Below, piece by piece: positions 25,509 to 36,462 of a DNA stretch of 64,000 nt. Numbering within the stretch: position 1 is the first letter of the stretch; every line of letters starts with the position of its first letter. The stretch comes from Ptiloglossa arizonensis. Lineage: Eukaryota; Arthropoda; Insecta; Hymenoptera; Colletidae. The position numbers and the translations under genes were made by a program. The notes below the pieces were generated by a model. The model searched no databases, was not told where the DNA came from, and saw only the letters and a list, made by a program, of their open reading frames with translations. The DNA is taken from contig NW_027478525.1 of the NCBI RefSeq assembly GCF_051014685.1, forward strand, positions 248,001 through 312,000. The letters are read 5' to 3'.

Positions 25509-27359
25509 TTGAGTTTCTCAAGCGTTCTTACATCCAAACTGCCATATCTCGCGAACGGATTGACCGATCCGCAAAATTTCTGTTGCATCTGAAAGTAGAA
25601 ACTCGCCCGATTGCAACGGTGTGCGCACTTTTCCCCTAGGCCGTTCTAGTTATTCGTTTCGAGCATCAGAACTGCGCAAATTTTGAGTTTCTCAAGCGGT
25701 TCTTACCTCCAAACTGCCATATCTCGCGAACGGATTGACCAATCCGCAAAATTTCTGTTGCATCTGAAAGTAGAAACTCGCCCGATTACAACGGTATGCG
25801 TACTTTTCCCCTAGGCCGTTCTAGTTACTCGTTTCGAGCATCAGAACTGCGAAAATTTTGAGCTTCTCAAGCGTTTCTTATTTTCAAACTGCCATATCTC
25901 GCGAACGGATTGATCAATCCGCAAAATTTCTGTGGCATCTGAAAGTAGAAACTCGCCCGATTACAACGGTATGTATAGTTTTCCCCTAGGCCGTTCCAGT
26001 TATTCGTTTCGAGCATCAGAACTGCGAAAACTTTGAGTTTCTCAAGCGTTCTTACCTCCGAACTGCCATATCTCGCGAACGGATTGACCGATCCGCACAA
26101 TTTCTGTTGCATCTGAAAGTAGAAACTCGCCCGATTGCAACTGTGTGCGCACTTTTCCCCTAGGCCGTTCTAGTTATTCGTTTCGAGCATCAGAACTGCG
26201 AAAATTTTGAGTTTCTCAAGCGTTTCTTACATCCAAACTACCATATCTCGCGAACGGATTGACCAATCCGCAAAATTTCTGTTGCATCTGAAAGTAGAAA
26301 CTCGCCCGATTACAACGGTATGCGTACTTTTCCCCTATGCCGTTCTAGTTACTCGTTTCAAGCATCAGAACTGCGAAAATTTTGAGTTTCTCAAGCGTTT
26401 CTTATTTCCAAACTGCCATATCTCGCGAACGGATTGATCAATCCGCAAAATTTCTGTGGCATCTGAAAGTAGAAACTCGCCCGATTTCAACGGTATGTGT
26501 AGTTTTCCCCTAGGCCGTTCCAGTTATTCGTTTCGAGCATCAGAACTGCGAAAATTTTGAGTTTCTCAAGCGGTCTTACCTCCAAACTGCCATATCTCGC
26601 GAACGGATTGACAGATCCGCAAAATTTCTGTTGCATCTGAAAGTAGAAACTCGCCCGATTGCAACGGTGTGCGCACTTTTCCCCTAGGCCGTTCTAGTTA
26701 TTCGTTTCGAGCATCAGAACTGCGCAAATTTTGAGTTTCTCAAGCGGTTCTTACCTCCAAACTGCCATATCTCGCGAACGGATTGACCAATCCGCAAAAT
26801 TTCTGTTGCATCTGAAAGTAGAAACTCGCCCGATTACAACGGTATGCGTACTTTTCCACTAGGCCGTTCTAGTTACTCGTTTCGAGCATCAGAACTGCGA
26901 AAATTTTGAGTTTCTCAAGCGTTTCTTATCTCCAAGCTGCCATATCTCGCGAACGGATTGATCAATCCGCAAAATTTCTGTTGCATCTGAAAGTAGAAGC
27001 TCGCCCGATTACAACGGTGTGCGCACTTTTCCCCTAGGCCGTTCTAGTTATTCGTTACGAGCATCAGAACTGCGAAAATTTTGAGTTTCTCAAGCGTTTC
27101 TTACATCCAAACTGCCATATCTCGCGAACGGATTGACCAATCCGCAAAATTTCTGTTGCATCTGAAAGTAGAAACTCGCCCGATTACAACGGTATGCGTA
27201 CTTTTCCCCTATGCCGTTCTAGTTACTCGTTTCAAGCATCAGAACTGCGAAAATTTTGAGTTTCTCAAGCGTTTCTTATTTCCAAACTGCCATATCTCGC
27301 GAACGGATTGATCAATCCGCAAAATTTCTGTGGCATCTGAAAGTAGAAACTCGCCCGAT
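25509..27359. repeat. Transition with 5-monomer spacing
   Basis: Family B-like monomers are followed by a change of type. Three more 1-bp deletions occur, near 25525, 26049 and 26573. About 26,110-26,460 resembles 26,984-27,334 at 874 bp (5 monomers minus 1), both with CGTTTCAAGCATCAG, at 26356 and 27230. No non-satellite sequence. Confidence 0.8.
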
Positions 27360-28087
27360 TACAACGGTAGGTGTAGTCTTCTCCTAGGCCGTTCTAGTCA
27401 TTCGTTTCGAGCATCAGAACTGCGAAAATTTTGAGTTTCTCAAGCGTTTCTTACTTCCAAACTGCCACATCTCGCGAACGGATCGACCAATCCGCAAAAT
27501 TTCTGTTGCATCTGAAAGTAGAAACTCGCCCGATTTCAACGGTATGTGTAGTTTTCCCCTAGGCCGTTCCAGTTATTCGTTTCGAGCATCAGAACTGCGA
27601 AAATTTTGAGTTTCTCAAGCGTTTCTTACCTCCAAACTGCCATATCTCGCGAACGGATTGACCAATCCGCAAAATTTCTGTTGCATCTTAAAGTAGGGAC
27701 TCGCCCGATTACAACGGTAGGTGTAGTTTTCCCCTAGGCCGTTCCAGTTATTCGTTTCGAGCATCAGAACTGCGAAAATTTTGAGTTTCTCAAGCGTTTC
27801 TTACCTCCAAACTGCCATATCTCGCGAACGGATTGACCAATCCGCAAAATTTCTGTTGCATCTGAAAGTAGAAACTCGCCCGATTACAACGGTAGGTGTA
27901 GTCTTCTCCTAGGCCGTTCTAGTCATTCGTTTCGAGCATCAGAACTGCGAAAATTTTGAGTTTCTCAAGCGTTTCTTACTTCCAAACTGCCACATCTCGC
28001 GAACGGATCGACCAATCCGCAAAATTTCTGTTGCATCTGAAAGTAGAAACTCGCCCGATTTCAACGGTATGTGTAGTTTTCCCCTAG
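27360..28087. repeat. 3-monomer HOR, 525-bp period
   Basis: GTAGTCTTCTCCTAGG occurs near 27372 and 27897, exactly 525 bp apart, and the following monomers (CACATCTCG with GGATCGACC, then GATTTCAACGG) recur in the same order. The CACATCTCG variant first appears here and is then common to the right, so this marks the edge of the right-hand monomer pool. Related 3-mer blocks reappear at 45-49 kb. Confidence 0.82.
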
Positions 28088-30240
28088 GCCGTTCTAGTTA
28101 TTCGTTTCGAGCATCAGAACTGCGAAAATTTTGAGTTTCTAAAGCGTTTCTTATCTCCAAACTGCCTTGTCTCGCGAACGGATTGGTCAATCCGCAAAAT
28201 TTCTGTTGCTTGTGAAAGTAGAAACTCGCTCGATTACAACGGTATGCGTACTCCTCCCCTAGGCCGTTCTAGTCATTCGTTTCGAGCATCAGAACTGCGA
28301 AAATTTTGAGTTTCTCAAGCGTTTCTTATCTCCAAACTGCCATATCTCGCGAACGAATTGATCAATCCGCAAAATTTCTGTTGCGTCTGAAAGTAGACAC
28401 TCGCCCGATTACAACCGTATGCGGACTTTTCCCCTAGGCCGTTCTAGTTACTCGTTTCTAGCATCAGAACTGCGAAAATTTCGAGTTTCTCAAGCGTTTC
28501 TTACATCCAAACTGCCATATCTCGCGAACGGATTGACCGATCCGCAAAATTTCTGTTGCATCTGAAAGTAGAAACTCGCCCGATTACAACGGTATGCCCA
28601 CTTTTCCCCTAGGCCGTTCTAGTTATTCGTTTCAAGCATCAGAACTGCGCAAATTTTGAGTTTATCAAGCGTTTCTTACCTTCAAACCGCCATATCTCGC
28701 GAACGGAACGATCAATCCGCAAAATTTCTGTTGCATCTGAAAGTAGACACTCGCCCGATTACAACGGTATGCGTACTTCTCCCCTAGGCCGTTCTAGTCA
28801 TACGTTTCGAGCATCAGAACTGCGAAAATTTCGAGTCTCTCAAGCGTTTCTTGCATCCAAACTGCCATATCTCGCGAACGGATTGACCAATCCGCAAAAT
28901 TTCTGATGCATTTGAAAGTAGAAACTCGCCCGATTACAACGGTATGCGCACTTTTCCCCTGGGCCGATCTAGTTATTCGTTTCGAGCATCAGAACTGCGA
29001 AAATTTTGAGTTTCTAAAGCGTTTCTTATCTCCAAACTGACATGTCTCGCGAACGGATTGGTCAATCCGCAAAATTTCTGTTGCTTGTGAAAGTAGAAAC
29101 TCGCCCGATTACAACGGTATGCGTACTTCTCCCCTAGGCAGTTCTAGTCATTCGTTTCGAGCATCAGAACTGCGAAAATTTTGAGTTTCTCAAGCGTTTC
29201 TTATCTCCAAACTGCCATATCTCGCGAACGGATTGATCAGTCCGCAAAATTTCTGTTGCGTCTGAAAGTAGACACTCGCCCGATTACAACCGTATGCGGA
29301 CTTTTCCCCTAGGCCGTTCTAGTTACTCGTTTCTAGCATCAGAACTGCGAAAATTTCGAGTTTCTCAAGCGTTTCTTACATCCAAACTGCCATATCTCGC
29401 GAACGGATTGACCGATCCGCAAAATTTCTATTGCATCTGAAAGTAGAAACTCGCCCTATTACAACGGTATGCGCACTTTTCCCCTGGGCCGTTCTAGTTA
29501 TTCGTTTCGAGCATCAGAACTGCGAAAATTTTGAGTTTCTCAAGCGTTTCTTATCTCCAAACTGCCATATCTCGCGAACGGATTGATCAATCCGCAAAAT
29601 TTCTGTTGCATCTGAAAGTAGACACTCGCCCGGTTACAACGGTATGCGCACTTTTCCCCTAGGCGGTTCTAGTTATTCGTTTCAAGCATCAGAACTGCGC
29701 AAATTTTGAGTTTCTCAAGCGTTTCTTACCTTCAAACTGCCATATCTCGCGAACGGATTGACCGATCCGCAAAATTTCTGTTGCATCTGAAAGTAGAAAC
29801 TCGCCCGATTAAAACGGTATGCGCACTTTTCCCCTAGGCCATTCTAGTTATTCGTTTCGAGCATCAGAACTGCCAAAATTTTGAGTTTCTCAAGCGTTTC
29901 TTACATCCAAACTGCCATATCTCGCGAACGGATTGATCAATCCGCAAAATTTCTGTTGCATATGAAAGTAGAAACTCGCCCGATTACAACGGTATGCGCA
30001 CTTTTCCCCTAGGCGGTTCTAGTTATTCGTTTCGAGCATCAGAACTGCCAAAATTTTGAGTTTCTCAAGCGTTTCTTACCTCCAAACTGCCATATCTCGC
30101 GAACGGATCGACCAATCCGCAAAATTTCTGTTGCATCTGAAAGTAGAAACTCGCCCGATTTCAACGGTATGTGTAGTTTTCCCCTAGGCGGTTCCAGTTA
30201 TTCGTTTCGAGCATCAGAACTGCGAAAATTTTGAGTTTCT
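28088..30240. repeat. Long-range duplicated block D, copy 1
   Basis: This 2,153-bp block recurs at 41,561-43,713, offset 13,473 bp. It is marked by private variants: CTGCCTTGTCTCG, TTCAAACCGCC at 28681, CTGATGCATTTG, GGGCCGATCTAG, CTGACATGTC at 29037, GATCAGTCCGC and CTCGCCCTATT. I noticed about four single-base differences between copies (near 28352, 28833, 29218 and 29848). Confidence 0.9.
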
Positions 30241-30582
30241 AAAGCGTTTCTTATCTCCAAACTGCCATATCTCGCGAACGAAACGATCAATCCGCAAAAT
30301 TTCTGTTGCATCTGAAAGTAGACACTCTCCCGATTACAACGGTATGCGTACTTCTCCCCTAGGCCGTTCTAGTCATTCGTTTCGAGCATCAGAACTGCGA
30401 AAATTTTGAGTTTCTCAAGGGTTTCTTACCTCCAAACTGCCATATCTCGCGAACGAATTGACCAATCCGCAAAATTTCTTTTGCATCTGAAAGTAGAAAC
30501 TCGCCCGATTACAACGGTAGGTGTAGTTTTCCCCTAGGCCGTTCCAGTTATTCGTTTCGAGCATCAGAACTGCGAAAATTTT
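30241..30582. repeat. Short shared block with GAACGAAACGATC
   Basis: About two monomers. 30,192-30,583 matches 36,666-37,057 at an offset of 6,474 bp. Both carry the rare CGCGAACGAAACGATC and CACTCTCCCG variants and CTCAAGGGTTTC. The palindrome is broken in this variant. Confidence 0.78.
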
Positions 30583-33500
30583 GAGTGTCTCAAGCGTTTC
30601 TTACCTCCAAACTGCAATATCTCGCGAACGGATTGACCAATCCGCAAAATTTCTGTTGCTTCTGAAAGTAGAAACTCGCCCGATTACAACGGTATGCGTA
30701 CTTCTCCCCTAGGCCGTTCTAGTCATTCGTTTCGAGCATCAGAACTGCGCAAATTTTGAGTTTCTCATGCGTTTCTTACTTCCAAACTGCCATATCTCGC
30801 GAACGGGTCGACCAATCCGCAAAATTTCTGTTGCATCTGAAAGTAGAAACTCGCCCGATTACATCGGTATGCGTACTTTTCCCCTAGGCCGTTCTAGTTA
30901 TTCGTTTCGAGCATCAGAACTGCGAAAATTTTGTGTTTCTCAAGCGTTTCTTACCTCCAAACTGCCACATCTCGCGAACGGATTGACCTATCCGCAAAAT
31001 TTCTGCTGCATCTGAAAGTAGAAACTCGCCCGATTACATCGGTATGCGTACTTTTCCCCTAGGCTATTCTAGTTATTCGTTTCGAGCATCAGAACTGCGA
31101 AAATTTTGAGTTTCTCAAGCGTGTCTTACCTCCAAACTGCCACATCTCGCGAACGGATAGACCAATCCGCAAAATTTCTGCTGCATCTGAAAGTAGAAAC
31201 TCGCCCGATTACATCGGTATGCGTACTTTTCCCCTAGGCTATTCTAGTTATTCGTTTCGAGCATCAGAACTGCGAAAATTTTGAGTTTCTCAAGCGTGTC
31301 TTACCTCCAAACTGCCACATCTCGCGAACGGATTGACCAATCCGCAAAATTTCTGCTGCATCTGAAAGTAGAAACTCGCCCGATTACAACGGTCGGTGTA
31401 GTTTTCCCCAAGGCCGTTCTAGTTATTCTTTTCGAGCATCAGAACTGCGAAAATTTTGAGTTTCTCAAGCGTTTCTTATCTCCAAACTGCCATATCTCGC
31501 GAACGGAACGATCAATCCGCAAAATTTCTGTTGCATCTGAAAGTAGACACTCGCCCGATTACAACGGTATGCGTACTTCTCCCCTAGGCCGTTCTAGTCA
31601 TTCGTTTCGAGCATCAGAACTGCGAAAATTTTGAGTTTCTCGAGCGTTTCTTATCTCCAAACTGCCATATCTCGCGAACGGATTGATCAATCCGCAAAAT
31701 TTCTGTTGCATCTGAAAGTAGAAACTCGCCCGATTACAACGGTATGCGCACTTTTCCCCTAGGCGGTTCTAGTTATTCGTTTCGAGCATCAGAACTGCGA
31801 AAATTTTGAGTTTCTCAAGCGTTTCTTACCTCCAAACTGCCATATCTCGCGAACGGATTGACCAATCCGCAACGCAAAATTTCTGTTGCATCTGAAAGTA
31901 GAAACTCGCCCGATTACAACGGTATGTGTAGTTTTCCCCTAGGCCGTTCTAGTTATTCGTTTCGAGCATCAGAAGTGCGAAAATTTTGAGTTTCTCAAGC
32001 GTTTCTTACCTCCAAACTGCCACATCTCGCGAACGGATTGACCAATCCGCAAAATTTCTGTTGCATCTGAAAGTAGAAACTCGCCCGATTACAACGGTAT
32101 GTGTAGTTCTCCGCTAGGCCGTTCCAGTTATTCATTTCGAGCATCAGAACTGCGAAAATTTTGAGTTTCTCAAGCGTTTCTTACCTCCAAACTGCCATAT
32201 CTCGCGAACGGATTGACCAATCCGCAAAATTTCTGTTGCATCTGAAAGTAGAAACTCGCCCGATTACAACGTTCGGTGTAGTTTTCGCCTAGGCCGTTCT
32301 AGTTATTCGTTTCTGGCATCAGAACTGCGAATATTTTGAGTTTCTCAAGCGTTTCTTACCTCCAAACGGCCACATCTCGCGAACGGATTGATCAATCCGC
32401 AAAATTTCTGTTGCATCTGAAAGTAGAAACTCGCCCGATTACAACGGTATGCGTACTTCTCCCCTAGGCCGTTCTAGTCATTCGTTTCGAGCATCAGAAC
32501 TGCGAAAATTTTGATTTTCTCAAGCGTTTCTTACTTCCAAACTGCCATATCTCGCGAACGGATCGACCAATCCGCAAAATTTCTGTTGCATCTGAAAGCA
32601 GAAACTCGCCCGATTACAACGGTATGCGTACTTCTCCCTAGGCCGTTCTAGTTATTCGTTTCGAGCATCAGAAGTGCGAAAATTTTGAGTTTCTCAAGCG
32701 TTTCTTACCTCCAAACGGCCACATCTCGCGAACGGATTGACCAATCCGCAAAATTTCTGTTGCATCTGAAAGCAGAAACTCGCCCGATTACAACGGTATG
32801 CGTACTTCTCCCCTAGGCCGTTCTATTCATTCGTTTCGAGCATCAGAACTGCGAAAATTTTGAGTTTCTCAAGCGTTTCTTATCTCCAAACTGCCATATC
32901 TCGCGAACGGATTGACCAATCCGCAAAATTTCTGTTGCATCTGAAAGTAGAAACTCGCCCGATTACATCGGTGTGCGTACTTTTCCCCTAGGCCGTTCTC
33001 GTTATTCGTTTCGAGCATCAGAACTGCGAAAATTTTGAGTTTCTCAAGCGTTTCTTACCTCCAAACTGCCACATCTCGCGAACGGATTGACCAATCCGCA
33101 AGATTTCTGCTGCATCTGAAAGTAGAAACTCGCCCGATTACAACGGTGTGTGTAGTTTTCCCCCAGGCCGTTCTAGTTATACGTTTCGAGTATCAGAAGT
33201 GCGAAAATTTTGAGTGTCTCAAGCGTTTCTTACCTCCAAACTGCAATATCTCGCGAACGGATTGACCAATCCGCAAAATTTCTGTTGCTTCTGAAAGTAG
33301 AAACTCGCCCGATTACAACGGTATGCGTACTTCTCCCTAGGCCGTTCTAGTCATTCGTTTCGAGCATCAGAACTGCGCAAATTTTGAGTTTCTCATGCGT
33401 TTCTTACTTCCAAACTGCCATATCTCGCGAACGGGTCGACCAATCCGCAAAATTTCTGTTGCATCTGAAAGTAGAAACTCGCCCGATTACATCGGTATGC

Positions 33501-34363
33501 GTACTTTTCCCTAGGCCGTTCTAGTTATTCGTTTCGAGCATCAGAACTGCGAAAATTTTGTGTTTCTCAAGCGTTTCTTACCTCCAAACTGCCACATCTC
33601 GCGAACGGATTGACCTATCCGCAAAATTTCTGCTGCATCTGAAAGTAGAAACTCGCCCGATTACATCGGTATGCGTACTTTTCCCCTAGGCTATTCTAGT
33701 TATTCGTTTCGAGCATCAGAACTGCGAAAATTTTGAGTTTCTCAAGCGTGTCTTACCTCCAAACTGCCACATCTCGCGAACGGATAGACCAATCCGCAAA
33801 ATTTCTGCTGCATCTGAAAGTATAAACTCGCCCGATTACAACGGTGTGTGTAGTTTTCCCCTAGGCCGTTCTAGTTATTCGTTTCGAGCATCAGAAGTGC
33901 GAAATTTTGAGTGTCTCAAGCGTTTCTTACCTCCAAACTGCAATATCTCGCGAACGGATTGACCAATCCGCAAAATTTCTGTTGCTTCTGAAAGTAGAAA
34001 CTCGCCCGATTACAACGGTATGCGTACTTCTCCCCTAGGCCGTTCTATTCATTCGTTTCGAGCATCAGAACTGCGAAAATTTTGAGTTTCTCAAGCGTTT
34101 CTTATCACCAAACTGCCATATCTCGTGAACGGATTGACAATCCGCAAAATTTCTGTTGCATCTGAAAGTAGAAACTCGCCCGATTACATCGGTATGCGTA
34201 CTTTTCCCCTAGGCCGTTCTCGTTATTCGTTTCGAGCATCAGGACTGCGAAAATTTTGAGTTTCTCAAGCGTTTCTTACCTCCAAACTGCCACATCTCGC
34301 GAACGGATTGACCAATCCGCAAAATTTCTGCTGCATCTGAAAGTAGAAACTCGCCCGATTACA
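30583..34363. repeat. Diverse core, 15-monomer spacing
   Basis: Monomers here carry variants rare elsewhere: CTGCTGCATCTG, GATTACATCGG, GAGTGTCTCAAG and CTGCAATATCTCG. About 30,583-31,211 matches 33,212-33,838, an offset of 2,627-2,629 bp. That is 15 monomers, with the extra bases explained by the 5-bp insertion near 31868 and 1-bp deletions near 32636, 33334 and 33508. SalI-type GTCGAC sites mark both copies, near 30807 and 33435. Indels and single-copy variants are denser than on the left, consistent with an older, less homogenised stretch. Confidence 0.8.
31842..32021. repeat. 180-bp monomer with 5-bp insertion
   Basis: CCGCAACGCAAAATTTC replaces CCGCAAAATTTC, so 5 bp (CGCAA) is duplicated in tandem at about 31868-31872. 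This is the only monomer longer than 175 bp that I found. It is a replication-slippage signature and a useful unique landmark. Confidence 0.93.
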
Positions 34364-35413
34364 ACGGTGTGTGTAGTTTTCCCCCAGCCCGTTCTAGTTA
34401 TTCGTTTCGAGCATCAGAACTGCGAAAATTTTGAGTTTCTCAAGCGTGTCTTACTTCCAAACTGCCACATCTCGCGAACGGATTGACCTATCCGCAAAAT
34501 TTCTGCTGCATCTGAAAGTAGAAACTCGCCCGATTACATCGGTATGCGTACTTTTCCCCTAGGCTATTCTAGTTATTCGTTTCGAGCATCAGAACTGCGA
34601 AAATTTTGAGTTTCTCAAGCGTGTCTTACCTCCAAACTGCCACATCTCGCGAACGGATTGACCAATCCGCAAAATTTCTGCTGCATCTGAAAGTAGAAAC
34701 TCGCCCGATTACAACGGTGTGTGTAGTTTTCCCCTAGGCCGTTCTAGTTATTCGTTTCGAGCATCAGAACTGCGAAAATTTTGAGTTTCTCAAGCGTTTC
34801 TTACCTCCAAACTGCCATATCTCGCGAACGGATTGACCAATCCGCAAAATTTCTGTTGCATCTGAAAGTAGAAACTCGCCCGATTACAACGGTATGTGTA
34901 GTCTTCCCCTAGGCCGTTCTAGGTATTCGTTTCGAGCATCAGAACTGCGAAAATTTTGAGTTTCTCAAGCGTTTCTTAACTCCAAACTGCCACATCTCGC
35001 GAACGGATTGACCAATCCGCAAAATTTCTGTTGCATCTGAAAGTAGAAACTCGCCCGATTACAACGGTATGTGTAGTTTTCCCCTAGACCTTTCCAGTTA
35101 TTCGTTTCGAGCATCAGAACAGCGAAAATTTTGAGTTTCTCAAGCGTTTCTTACCTCCATACTGCCATATCTCGCGAACGGATTGACCAATCCGCAAAAT
35201 TTCTGTTCCATTTGAAAGTAGAAACTCGCCCGATTACAATGGTATGCGCACTTTTCCCCTGGGCCGTTCTAGTCATTCGTTTCGAGCATCAGAACTGCGA
35301 AAATTTTGAGTTTCTCAAGCGTTTCTTATCTCCAAACTGCCATATCTCGCGAACGGATTGATCAATCCGCAAAATTTCTGTTGCATCTGGAAGTAGAAAC
35401 TCGCCCGATTACA
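34364..35413. repeat. 6-monomer HOR, unit 1 (1,050 bp)
   Basis: Six monomers, beginning at GTGTGTAGTTTTCCCCCAGC. The unit includes CTAGACCTTTCCAG, CTGTTCCATTTG and GATTACAATGG variants, all repeated in order in the next unit. The two units abut exactly. CCTCCATACTGCC near 35153 is private to this copy. Confidence 0.9.
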
Positions 35414-36462
35414 TCGGTGTGTGTAGTTTTCCCCCAGCCCGTTCTAGTTATTCGTTTCGAGCATCAGAACTGCGAAAATTTTGAGTTTCTCAAGCGTGTC
35501 TTACTTCCAAACTGCCACATCTCGCGAACGGATTGACCTATCCGCAAAATTTCTGCTGCATCTGAAAGTAGAAACTCGCCCGATTACATCGGTATGCGTA
35601 CTTTTCCCCTAGGCTATTCTAGTTATTCGTTTCGAGCATCAGAACTGCGAAAATTTTGAGTTTCTCAAGCGTGTCTTACCTCCAAACTGCCACATCTCGC
35701 GAACGGATTGACCAATCCGCAAAATTTCTGCTGCATCTGAAAGTAGAAACTCGCCCGATTACAACGGTGTGTGTAGTTTTCCCCTAGGCCGTTCTAGTTA
35801 TTCGTTTCGAGCATCAGAACTGCGAAAATTTTGAGTTTCTCAAGCGTTTCTTACCTCCAAACTGCCATATCTCGCGAACGGATTGACCAATCCGCAAAAT
35901 TTCTGTTGCATCTGAAAGTAGAAACTCGCCCGATTACAACGGTATGTGTAGTCTTCCCCTAGGCCGTTCTAGGTATTCGTTTCGAGCATCAGAACTGCGA
36001 AAATTTGAGTTTCTCAAGCGTTTCTTAACTCCAAACTGCCACATCTCGCGAACGGATTGACCAATCCGCAAAATTTCTGTTGCATCTGAAAGTAGAAACT
36101 CGCCCGATTACAACGGTATGTGTAGTTTTCCCCTAGACCTTTCCAGTTATTCGTTTCGAGCATCAGAACAGCGAAAATTTTGAGTTTCTCAAGCGTTTCT
36201 TACCTCCAAACTGCCATATCTCGCGAACGGATTGACCAATCCGCAAAATTTCTGTTCCATTTGAAAGTAGAAACTCGCCCGATTACAATGGTATGCGCAC
36301 TTTTCCCCTGGGCCGTTCTAGTCATTCGTTTCGAGCATCAGAACTGCGAAAATTTTGAGTTTCTCAAGCGTTTCTTATCTCCAAACTGCCATATCTCGCG
36401 AACGGATTGATCAATCCGCAAAATTTCTGTTGCATCTGGAAGTAGAAACTCGCCCGATTACA
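35414..36462. repeat. 6-monomer HOR, unit 2 (1,049 bp)
   Basis: This is a tandem copy of the preceding unit with one A lost in GCGAAAATTTGAG near 36004. Only this deletion and the CCTCCAAACTGCC change were noticed, so the duplication is recent although it lies inside the diverse core. Confidence 0.9.
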
